From Desulfobacteraceae bacterium (GTDB taxonomy: Bacteria > Desulfobacterota > Desulfobacteria > Desulfobacterales > Desulfobacteraceae), in assembly GCA_016744295.1 (NCBI GenBank), contig JADGEQ010000004.1, positions 1-64,000 on the forward strand: a stretch of 64,000 nucleotides of DNA, in the 5' to 3' direction. Positions 54,052 through 60,840 of this stretch are shown one piece after another (within the stretch, counting starts at the first letter, position 1; each line of letters starts with the position of its first letter). A program made the position numbers and the translations under genes. Below the pieces are notes generated by a model. The model was not told where the DNA came from, ran no database searches, and was given only the letters and a program-made list of their open reading frames with translations.

Positions 54052-54813
54052 TCAGAAAAGGTTGGCAATAAAGTTGCCAATGGCCTGGACCCCTTCTTTT
54101 TCAACCATCCGGATGGTCTGGGAGCCAATGACGGCAATGTCGGCCTTTCCCTTTAAAAAGTCTATGTCATTCTTGTCTTTTACGCCGAAACCAACGGCCA
54201 GGGGCAGGGTGGTGGCCTGTCTGCACCTTGTGAGATAATCGGACAGATCTTCGGAAAAAGAGGTGGTTTTCCCGGTTACTCCTTTTCTGGCAAGACAGTA
54301 GACAAATCCTGCAGCATGGCCAGAAATATACCCCATTCTTTTGTCGGAGGTTTCCGGGGAAAAAATATAGATGGGGGCCAAATTATTTTTTGCCATGGCT
54401 GCCAGATATTCTTTTCCCTCTTCCGGGGGCAGGTCCGGAATAATGGCCCCTTTCAGGTTGATGGATTTCATCTGGTCCGCAAATCGGTCCATGCCGTATT
54501 TGTAAGGAATATTGGTATAGCTCATGAACAAAAAGGGAATGGGAAATTCTTTTGCCACCCTTTGGGCAAATTCAAAACATTTTAGAACCGTTGAACCGCC
54601 TTCCAGGGCATTCTGGTTGGCCTTAAGAATGACGGGACCGTCTGCCATGGGTTCGGAAAAGGGGATCTGAAGCTCCATGAGGTCCACTCCGGCCTCAACC
54701 ATCTGTTTGACAATTTCATAGGAGGCATCAAAGGAGGGGTATCCCATGACAATATGGGTCATTAACAGGATCTTTTTTGTCTGCAATTTTTTTTGTATAT
54801 AGGATTCAAGCAT
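54052..54813 (-). CDS. trpA: tryptophan synthase alpha chain
   Basis: A 253-residue alpha subunit, which splits indoleglycerol phosphate to indole and passes it to the beta subunit. Family segments are VDLMELQIPFSEPMADGPVI with the catalytic glutamate, PFLFMSYTNIPYKYGMDRF, GAIIPDLPPEE with the second catalytic acid, and LAVGFGVKDKNDI. The start overlaps trpB by 8 bases. It is slightly shorter than the enteric protein, which is normal for this group. Confidence 0.94.
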   Translation of the reverse strand: MLESYIQKKLQTKKILLMTHIVMGYPSFDASYEIVKQMVEAGVDLMELQIPFSEPMADGPVILKANQNALEGGSTVLKCFEFAQRVAKEFPIPFLFMSYTNIPYKYGMDRFADQMKSINLKGAIIPDLPPEEGKEYLAAMAKNNLAPIYIFSPETSDKRMGYISGHAAGFVYCLARKGVTGKTTSFSEDLSDYLTRCRQATTLPLAVGFGVKDKNDIDFLKGKADIAVIGSQTIRMVEKEGVQAIGNFIANLF

Positions 54814-56032
54814 TGTATTCCGCTGCCTTTTTTTTTATGAATTCTTTCCATTTCGGATCCTCAAATGCATCTGCCACGGTGAAGATATCCTTGTCCCCCC
54901 GGCCGGACTGATTGATGATGATAATATCATCCTTTGCCAGGGTTGGTGCTTCTTTAAAGGCATGGGCAAAGGCATGGGCTGATTCCAGTGCCGGAATGAT
55001 TCCTTCCTTTTGCATGGTCAGTTTCAGGGCGGCAATCACCTCGTCATCCCGGGCACTTTCAAACCGGGCAATCCCATGGTCATGCATATCCGCCAGGATG
55101 GGGGAAACCCCCACATAGTCAAGGCCGGCGGAAATGGAGTGGGTTTCTCGCATCTGGCCGTCATCATCCTGGAGAAAATAGGTTTTATACCCCTGGGCAA
55201 TGCCGGGGCTGGCATCATCCGAGCGAAGGCGGGAGGCATGGTGTCCTGTGGAAAGTCCTTTGCCCCCAGCTTCCACCCCCACCAGCTCCACAGGATCATT
55301 TAAGAATCCTGAAAACAGGCCCATGGCATTGGAGCCGCCGCCCACACAGGCATAGACCCGTTTGGGCAGTTTGCCTTCAATCTCCATGATTTGACGTCTG
55401 GTCTCCAACCCGATGATGGACTGGAAATAGGTGACCATTTCCGGGAAGGGGTGGGGGCCGCAGGCGGTTCCCAGAACATAATGGGTGGTGTCCATGTTGG
55501 ATACCCAGTCCCGGAAGGCTTCATTGATGGCATCCTTTAATATCTTTGTGCCGTCGGTCACCGGTACCACGGTGGCGCCCAACTGCTCCATCCAGAAAAC
55601 ATTGGGCCGCTGGCGGATCACATCCACCTCCCCCATATAGATGGTGCAGTCAAATCCGAACTTGGCCGCCATGGTGGCACAGGCCACCCCGTGCTGGCCG
55701 GCACCGGTTTCGGCAATGACCCGTTTTTTCCCCATCTTTTGAACCAACAGCCCCTGGCCCATTACATTGTTGACTTTATGGGCGCCGGTGTGGTTGAGAT
55801 CTTCCCGTTTGATATATATTTTTGCACCCTTAAAATGCGCTGTAAGATTCTCGGCAAAGGTTAAGGGGGTGGGTCTGCAGGAATAGGATGACATCAGTTT
55901 AACATAGGTGTCCCAGAAATTTGGGTCCTGCTTTATCTTTTCAAACCGGGCTTCCAGTTCATCAAAGGTGGCAACCAGAATCTCGGGCAAAAAGGCCCCG
56001 CCAAAGTTGCCGTAATATCCGCGGTTTTTCAT
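54806..56032 (-). CDS. trpB: tryptophan synthase beta chain
   Basis: A 408-residue TrpB1-type beta subunit that condenses indole with serine by PLP chemistry. The PLP lysine is in NHTGAHKVNN, with AETGAGQHGVA following. CVGGGSNAMGLFSGF binds the phosphate, and QSGRGDKDIF closes the site. The ATG at 56032 follows AGGAGG at a good distance; the longer frame to 56161 overlaps the regulator gene and is rejected. It forms an operon with trpA; no other trp genes are present in the window. Confidence 0.95.
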   Translation of the reverse strand: MKNRGYYGNFGGAFLPEILVATFDELEARFEKIKQDPNFWDTYVKLMSSYSCRPTPLTFAENLTAHFKGAKIYIKREDLNHTGAHKVNNVMGQGLLVQKMGKKRVIAETGAGQHGVACATMAAKFGFDCTIYMGEVDVIRQRPNVFWMEQLGATVVPVTDGTKILKDAINEAFRDWVSNMDTTHYVLGTACGPHPFPEMVTYFQSIIGLETRRQIMEIEGKLPKRVYACVGGGSNAMGLFSGFLNDPVELVGVEAGGKGLSTGHHASRLRSDDASPGIAQGYKTYFLQDDDGQMRETHSISAGLDYVGVSPILADMHDHGIARFESARDDEVIAALKLTMQKEGIIPALESAHAFAHAFKEAPTLAKDDIIIINQSGRGDKDIFTVADAFEDPKWKEFIKKKAAEYNA

Positions 56033-56078
56033 GGGTTTATCCTCCTGGGGATGCAAAGGGTTTAGGTGCTCGTAACGT

Positions 56079-56813
56079 TTATGATGAGGATCCCTCGGAC
56101 TGAATGGTCTGGGAAAAGGCAAATTTATCGGTCCGGCAAAAAAGAATTGAAAAAATACCATTGGGCGCCTGGGGAAAATTTAATGTTCTTCTCACCGTAA
56201 GAACCGGGTCTGAGGTTGTAAGCTTAAGCAATGACGCCCGCTCAGAGTCAAGGGTTTCAACCTTAAATTGCTGGTTTCCGTTTTCAGGGGCAAGGTAATA
56301 GAGATCAGACACAACCTGGGCCAGGGATTTGTTTTCAAGATCTATTCGATCAATGCCCATGAAAAGTTCTGGATTCAGATAGATATCTTCCAGCAGAACC
56401 GGGATTCCCTTGGTCAGGGTCAGGCGGGACAGGAAAAAGGCGGTCTGGTCATTAAAGGGATTTTCCGGATCATGGGTGATCTGTATTTGTACCGTGGGCT
56501 TGATGATCCTTGTTTCAATGGGAATCCCCTTGGTTAGAAAGGCCTGGGAAGTGCCTGCCAGGGAAAACAGGTCCACCTGGGGGGAGACGTGTCTGACAAA
56601 GGTGCCTGAACCTCTTTTTCGCTGGATCAATCCTTTTTGTACCAGGGTGTCCATGGCCTGGCGTACCGTGGGTCGGCCAATACTGTATTGTTTTGCAAGG
56701 GTTGTTTCAGAGGGGATCATCTGACCGGGGGGATATTCGCCGGACCGGATTCGGTCCAGAAGAATGTCGGCAAGTTGGTGATACAAGGGGATGGGGGAGG
56801 TATGGTTGAGCAT
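56079..56813 (-). CDS. GntR/UTRA (HutC-type) transcriptional regulator
   Basis: A 244-residue regulator. The winged-helix DNA-binding domain (about 8-75) has PLYHQLADILLDRIRSGEY and PSETTLAKQYSIGRPTVRQAM. The UTRA ligand-binding domain (about 95-235) has SRLTLTKGIPVLLEDIYL and DPVLTVRRTLNF. It stops 46 bases before trpB and is read in the same direction, so it may control trpBA. HutC-type regulators of this kind usually bind small carboxylates or sugar amines; the ligand here is unknown. Confidence 0.92.
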   Translation of the reverse strand: MLNHTSPIPLYHQLADILLDRIRSGEYPPGQMIPSETTLAKQYSIGRPTVRQAMDTLVQKGLIQRKRGSGTFVRHVSPQVDLFSLAGTSQAFLTKGIPIETRIIKPTVQIQITHDPENPFNDQTAFFLSRLTLTKGIPVLLEDIYLNPELFMGIDRIDLENKSLAQVVSDLYYLAPENGNQQFKVETLDSERASLLKLTTSDPVLTVRRTLNFPQAPNGIFSILFCRTDKFAFSQTIQSEGSSS

Positions 56814-56917
56814 ATTTGCCTTTTTTAAAATCTGTCATTCCAACATAATGTTTATGAACAATTTTATTTCTATGGTTTCATCTTTTATGGAGGGATGATA
56901 AAAATAATTTGTTAAGT

Positions 56918-56935
56918 TGTCAAGACATTTTGACA
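56918..56935. promoter_or_regulatory. inverted repeat TGTCAA-N6-TTGACA
   Basis: Perfect 6-base arms at 56918-56923 and 56930-56935 lie about 105 bases upstream of the GntR-type gene. This could be an operator for that regulator; it contains TTGACA itself, so overlap with a -35 box is possible. Confidence 0.4.
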
Positions 56936-57108
56936 TATTTGTTTTTTGGTGCAGTTGGGTGAGGGACCCGGCAAAGGCAGCAATGGTTTTTTCCTGTTTC
57001 CCCTTAAAGGAAAAGGATGAGGTTCAGAATCCTGTGGTGGAACTGCCCCTGCCGGCCCGGGCGATACCATTTTATATGATGAGATTGAAGTTTTGCTCAA
57101 AAGAATGA

Positions 57109-57139
57109 AACAGCCGCCGGGAATACCCCGGCGGCTGTT
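57109..57139. terminator. strong bidirectional terminator after the aminotransferase gene
   Basis: AACAGCCGCCGGG (57109-57121) pairs perfectly with its complement at 57127-57139 around a 5-base loop. T-rich sequence follows in both directions. It ends the leftward aminotransferase transcript, 25 bases after the stop. Confidence 0.85.
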
Positions 57140-57163
57140 TTATCTTACTAATTCCAGATTCGT

Positions 57164-58444
57164 TTAATCCACCAGAACCTTTTCAAGCTGGGCAACCAGA
57201 AAATCCATTTCCTCATCATTGATGACCAGGGGAGGGGAGATCCGGATGGTATGCCCATGGCTGTCATTTACAATCAAACCCAGTTTGAGCAGTTTATGGC
57301 AAAATTCCATGGCATTGCCTTTTTTTACTTCAATTCCGATGAACAGTCCTTTTCCCCTGACTTCCTTGACATGGGAGGATTTGTCGGCAATCTTTTGTAT
57401 CCGTGCCTTAAGGATTTTTCCCTTCTTAGCGGACTGTTCTGCCAGATGTTCCTCTTCAAACACCTTGAGGGATGCTGCGCCTGCAACACAGGCCAGGGGG
57501 TAGCCGCCAAATGTGGACCCGTCGGAGCCCTTGGAAAAAACCATGTCCATGATTTTGGCATTGGTGATAAAGACGGACAGGGGAACAAGTCCCCCGGAAA
57601 GGGCTTTGCCCAGAATGACACCATCGGGAACGATATTTTCATGTTCGAAACAGAATTTTTTCCCGGTTCTGCCCATGCCCACCTGGATCTCATCACAGAC
57701 CAGGAGAAGATCATTCGCATCGGACAATTCTCTTAATCCCTTGAGAAATCCCTTGGGCGGAATCTTCATGCCGCCTTCTCCCTGGAGAGGTTCCACCAGG
57801 ATGCCGCAGGTGTTGGGGGAAATAGCCTTTTTAACTGCTTCAATATTTCCGAATTCCACACTGACAAATCCAGGGGTCAGGGGGCCAAAGCCTTCACTGT
57901 ATTTTTTGCTGGAGGAAAAGGACACCACGGAAATAGTCCGGCCATGGAAATTATTATCAAAAACGATGATTTCCTGCTTCCCGTCCTGTATTCCCTTTGC
58001 CTTGAATCCATAATACCGCATGGCCTTGATAGCGGTTTCAACAGATTCCACACCCCCATTTTTCGGCAATACCTTGTTTCCATAGTTACCAAACCTGGGT
58101 CCCATCTGGGGGGCAAATTTGGCTGCTTCGGACAGAAAGATTCCCAGGGGGTCTGTAAAAACCACATTAGAGAGAACCGAGGCGTAATTGCCGATGAGAG
58201 CGTCCATCACCGCATTGGTGATGGTGGGATGGTGGTGGCCCGGGTTGGCTGCGGAATAGGCTGCCAAACAGTCCAGATATTTTTTGCCCTTGTCATCGGT
58301 TAGCCAGCATCCTTTTGCATGACGGACCACCAGGTTGATTCTTTCATAGTGATGGGCACCAAAATCTTCTTCCAGATTGAAGATAGTGTTGTCAGTTTCA
58401 TTGGAAAATCCATCAAAGTAGTTAATTTTACGCATGGCTGTCAT
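57164..58444 (-). CDS. rocD: class III aminotransferase, ornithine aminotransferase-like
   Basis: A 426-residue PLP-dependent aminotransferase. The pattern LTDDKGKKYLDCLAAYSAANPGH is typical of ornithine--oxo-acid transaminases. Further parts are NNFHGRTISVVSFS, EPLQGEGGMKIPPKGF, CDEIQVGMGRTGK and the PLP lysine in LGKALSGGLVPLSVF. It moves the delta-amino group of ornithine (or a related omega-amine) to 2-oxoglutarate. GAGG precedes the ATG. It is 11 bases downstream of the TrmB-like regulator, so both are one operon. Confidence 0.88.
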   Translation of the reverse strand: MTAMRKINYFDGFSNETDNTIFNLEEDFGAHHYERINLVVRHAKGCWLTDDKGKKYLDCLAAYSAANPGHHHPTITNAVMDALIGNYASVLSNVVFTDPLGIFLSEAAKFAPQMGPRFGNYGNKVLPKNGGVESVETAIKAMRYYGFKAKGIQDGKQEIIVFDNNFHGRTISVVSFSSSKKYSEGFGPLTPGFVSVEFGNIEAVKKAISPNTCGILVEPLQGEGGMKIPPKGFLKGLRELSDANDLLLVCDEIQVGMGRTGKKFCFEHENIVPDGVILGKALSGGLVPLSVFITNAKIMDMVFSKGSDGSTFGGYPLACVAGAASLKVFEEEHLAEQSAKKGKILKARIQKIADKSSHVKEVRGKGLFIGIEVKKGNAMEFCHKLLKLGLIVNDSHGHTIRISPPLVINDEEMDFLVAQLEKVLVD

Positions 58445-58455
58445 GGGGAACCTCC

Positions 58456-59244
58456 TTAATTATCTGCTTTTATAATATTGTAAATGTGTTTTTCTTTGTC
58501 GGTGAGCGGCTGGCCTTGATCCAGGGTTTTTTCCAGGAAGCAATGGTAAAAATCGTGGCGAAGACTGTCCCGGTTGGCAATAATAAACCATTGGTTCCGT
58601 GTCCAGTTGATGGGGGACAAATCTTCATTCCCGGCTTCAAAGATTCCCACCAGGGCTTCTTTTCTGTCGGTAATAATATCAAAGGACCTGCCGCCAATGG
58701 TTTTTATAAGATTTTCGTGGCCGGGGTGTGTCACCTGGATATCAAAGCGTTCCGTAATTTTACCCATGGCAATGTAACGAATTAAAACCCCTCTTTTTTC
58801 TGCAGAGATTAAATCCTTTGACAAATGCCTGTCAGCCTCGGGAAAGAGTCTGACATAGATCTCTTTTGCGGCAGCCCCTATCATTTGTCTGGCCTTTTCC
58901 ATGACATTGTTATACCCGGTCAAGGTCCAGACATATTCAAAATCCTCTTGCTGGGAGGCTTTGGCAATTTCATTTTCAAAGACAGCAATATTTTTCTCAA
59001 ACCCTCTTTTTAGGCGCCGGATCAATTCATCCGAAGGCAGGGGGGCATATTGACCCGCTTGCACTTCAATCACATACCCCTTGGATATAAGACTTCGCAG
59101 AACATCATATATCCGTGATCTTGCAATTCCTGAAATCTTGCTCAACTGGGACCCGTTGATGGGATGATTTCCCACCAATGCCATGTAGCAGGCGGCTTCA
59201 TATTGGGAAAATCCCAGATCCTTTAACCGCGAGTTGTTTTCCAT
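58456..59244 (-). CDS. TrmB-family transcriptional regulator
   Basis: A 262-residue regulator. The N-terminal winged helix begins LKDLGFSQYEAACYMALVG and includes SGIARSRIYDVLRSLISKGYV. A short coiled segment (RRLKRGFEKNIAVFENEI) leads to a C-terminal ligand-sensing domain with PEADRHLSKDLISAEKRGV and FDIITDRKEALVGIF. The start at 59244 follows GGAGAGG. The inverted repeat 16 bases upstream suggests autoregulation. It is transcribed with the aminotransferase gene, so an amino acid is a plausible effector. Confidence 0.9.
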   Translation of the reverse strand: MENNSRLKDLGFSQYEAACYMALVGNHPINGSQLSKISGIARSRIYDVLRSLISKGYVIEVQAGQYAPLPSDELIRRLKRGFEKNIAVFENEIAKASQQEDFEYVWTLTGYNNVMEKARQMIGAAAKEIYVRLFPEADRHLSKDLISAEKRGVLIRYIAMGKITERFDIQVTHPGHENLIKTIGGRSFDIITDRKEALVGIFEAGNEDLSPINWTRNQWFIIANRDSLRHDFYHCFLEKTLDQGQPLTDKEKHIYNIIKADN

Positions 59245-59259
59245 AGTCCTCTCCAAAAA

Positions 59260-59279
59260 GTTGCTACCATAATAGCAAC
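59260..59279. promoter_or_regulatory. palindromic operator GTTGCTA-N6-TAGCAAC
   Basis: Perfect 7-base arms (59260-59266, 59273-59279) lie 16 bases upstream of the TrmB-like start codon. The likely binder is that regulator. Confidence 0.6.
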
Positions 59280-59395
59280 ATAACTTTTCGGGGGTTGATT
59301 GTCAATGTGAATCTTCATGTCCTTCATGGTAATTATTTCAATCAAATATGAAAACGGGGTAGTTGCACTAAAGAGGATGTTGAACAGTTTTATCA

Positions 59396-59429
59396 AAAAG
59401 CGAACCGCTAATGGCTAAAAGCGAACCGC
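59396..59429. repeat. 13-base direct repeat AAAAGCGAACCGC
   Basis: Two identical copies at 59396-59408 and 59417-59429 are 21 bases apart, two turns of the helix. They lie 45-75 bases upstream of the ssb -35 box and suit tandem binding of a regulator. Confidence 0.55.
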
Positions 59430-59471
59430 ACAGATAGAATCTTTTTTTGAAAAAAATGAACCATCAAATAA

Positions 59472-59501
59472 TTGACAATTCTGCCTTCCTGTGAGCATAT
59501 T
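59472..59501 (+). promoter_or_regulatory. ssb promoter with overlapping palindrome
   Basis: TTGACA (59472-59477) and CATATT (59496-59501) are 18 bases apart. The palindrome ATATTAGT-AA-ACTAATAT (59497-59514) covers the -10 box and the start site, so a repressor bound there would block transcription. Its identity is unknown. Confidence 0.5.
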
Positions 59502-59550
59502 AGTAAACTAATATTATCTGTATCTAATAAAACTATATGAGGAGTATAAA

Positions 59551-60084
59551 ATGGCTGGCGTTAATAAAGCGATTATCCTAGGTCGTCTCGGTCAAAATCC
59601 GGAAATATCATACACCCAGTCCGGACTTGCAGTATGTAAATTTTCCCTGGCAACTTCAAGAAAACAGAAAAATGGCCAGGAAGTGACACAGTGGCATCGT
59701 TGTACAGCCTTTGATAAGGCAGGCGAATTAATTACCAAGTATGTCAGTAAGGGCCACATGCTGTATATAGAAGGCGAAATTACCTACGGCCAATATGAAA
59801 AAGATGGTATCACAAGATACACAACCGATATCATAGTGAGGGAATTTAATTTTGTTGGTTCTGGTGACGGCAGGCAGGGCGGCGGCCAAAACACCCAGCA
59901 GGGCGGTGGTCAGCAAGGGAACCAGGGCGGCGGCAATTACCAGGGAAACCAGGGCGGATATCAATCCAACAATGCACCTTCCCAGGGAAACCAGGGACCC
60001 AACAGCAATAATTTTCAGGGGCAGACAAGCCCCGGGATGACGGGTGGCCAAGATTCCATTCCAGATGATGATATCCCATTCTAA
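59551..60084 (+). CDS. ssb: single-stranded DNA-binding protein
   Basis: A 177-residue SSB. The OB-fold covers about 1-105 (NKAIILGRLGQNPEISYTQS, QWHRCTAFDKAGELITKYV, MLYIEGEITYGQYEKDGIT). A Gly/Gln/Asn-rich linker of about 60 residues follows, and the acidic tip is DDDIPF, the docking site for partner proteins in replication and repair. GAGGAG precedes the ATG. It is followed at once by a terminator, so it is a single-gene transcript. Confidence 0.96.
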   Translation: MAGVNKAIILGRLGQNPEISYTQSGLAVCKFSLATSRKQKNGQEVTQWHRCTAFDKAGELITKYVSKGHMLYIEGEITYGQYEKDGITRYTTDIIVREFNFVGSGDGRQGGGQNTQQGGGQQGNQGGGNYQGNQGGYQSNNAPSQGNQGPNSNNFQGQTSPGMTGGQDSIPDDDIPF

Positions 60085-60114
60085 CGAATACCTAAATTAA
60101 ATTTGTAAACTTTG

Positions 60115-60145
60115 AAGGCGTAACCTGTTGGTATACGCCTTTTTT
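60115..60145 (+). terminator. rho-independent terminator of ssb
   Basis: AAGGCGTA (60115-60122) pairs with TACGCCTT (60134-60141), followed by T to 60145. Confidence 0.85.
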
Positions 60146-60419
60146 GTCCAATTGTCAGGTTGCAAATTTCCGCTTTCGGAGATAAAAAAAAGTGGCCCGA
60201 ATATGGATATTTAACTAAGCCTATAGTGTAAAAAAGCCTGAAGATATCATTTTGTCTAAAAAAAGCATGGCATTAATGACGATGACCCCAAACCAAAAAG
60301 CCGTAATGAACACAAATTAAAGAGAAGTACCACCGAGCAATCTTGATCAATGACGCAGATGGTCAGGCATTGATAATGTTCATCAGCCCTTTTTCACTAT
60401 ATCCAATATTGGTGGTCCT
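60146..60419. other. non-coding spacer between ssb and the CheY-like gene
   Basis: About 270 bases downstream of the ssb terminator. I see no frame, promoter or repeat apart from a weak ACCACC/GGTGGT pair near 60330 and 60410. Confidence 0.4.
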
Positions 60420-60806
60420 TTATTTATTACGCCAGCGTTCTATCTTTTCAAATCCGTCTTTGGCCGCTTCAAGTAAGGTTGATATACTTACCGGCTTTTT
60501 ATGATAGTCGTCAAATCCTGCGTCTCTACAGTCAGATAATTCAAAAAGCGAGGCATAACCGGTCAGGGCATATAGAATTGCCATGGGCATTTCTTTCTTA
60601 ATGGCCTTGCATAATTCAATTCCGTTCATTCCCGGAAGATTCAGGTCCAGGAACATCACATGGATCTTTTCTGTTTTTAATATTTCCAAGGCCTCTTCGG
60701 CACTTTCAGCAGACCAAACCTGATATCCTTTATTGGAAAAAGCCAGGGTGAACATTTGCAGGACGGCTTTTTCGTCATCCACGACTAAAATGGTATTCTG
60801 ATTCAT
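60420..60806 (-). CDS. CheY-like single-domain response regulator
   Basis: A 128-residue receiver domain with no output domain. The acidic pocket is VVDDEK, the phosphorylated aspartate is D54 in MFLDLNLPGMNG, and the conserved lysine is in YHKKPVS. The ATG at 60806 follows AAGGAG; a longer frame to 60878 reaches into the kinase gene. It lies 34 bases after the CheA-like kinase and should receive its phosphate. Confidence 0.92.
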   Translation of the reverse strand: MNQNTILVVDDEKAVLQMFTLAFSNKGYQVWSAESAEEALEILKTEKIHVMFLDLNLPGMNGIELCKAIKKEMPMAILYALTGYASLFELSDCRDAGFDDYHKKPVSISTLLEAAKDGFEKIERWRNK

Positions 60807-60840
60807 TCGGCTCTCCTTTTTAATCTCAATGGGGCTGATT

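Larger units (their letters stand above)
56814..57163. other. intergenic region upstream of the GntR-trpBA genes
   Basis: These 350 bases hold an 18-base inverted repeat (56918-56935) and a terminator (57109-57139). Between them, roughly 56940-57105, is a GC-rich stretch with several short complementary pieces but no frame that looks coding. I could not match it to any riboswitch class I know. Confidence 0.45.
59245..59550. other. intergenic control region between regulator and ssb
   Basis: These 306 bases hold the TrmB-type palindrome, a 13-base direct repeat, and the ssb promoter with its overlapping palindrome. No coding sequence is seen. Confidence 0.6.

Noticed and set aside
56940..57105. 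Structured RNA or riboswitch upstream of GntR-trpBA
   Set aside because: Several short complementary pieces exist, but I could not match conserved motifs of TPP, cobalamin, SAM, ZTP or c-di-GMP classes.
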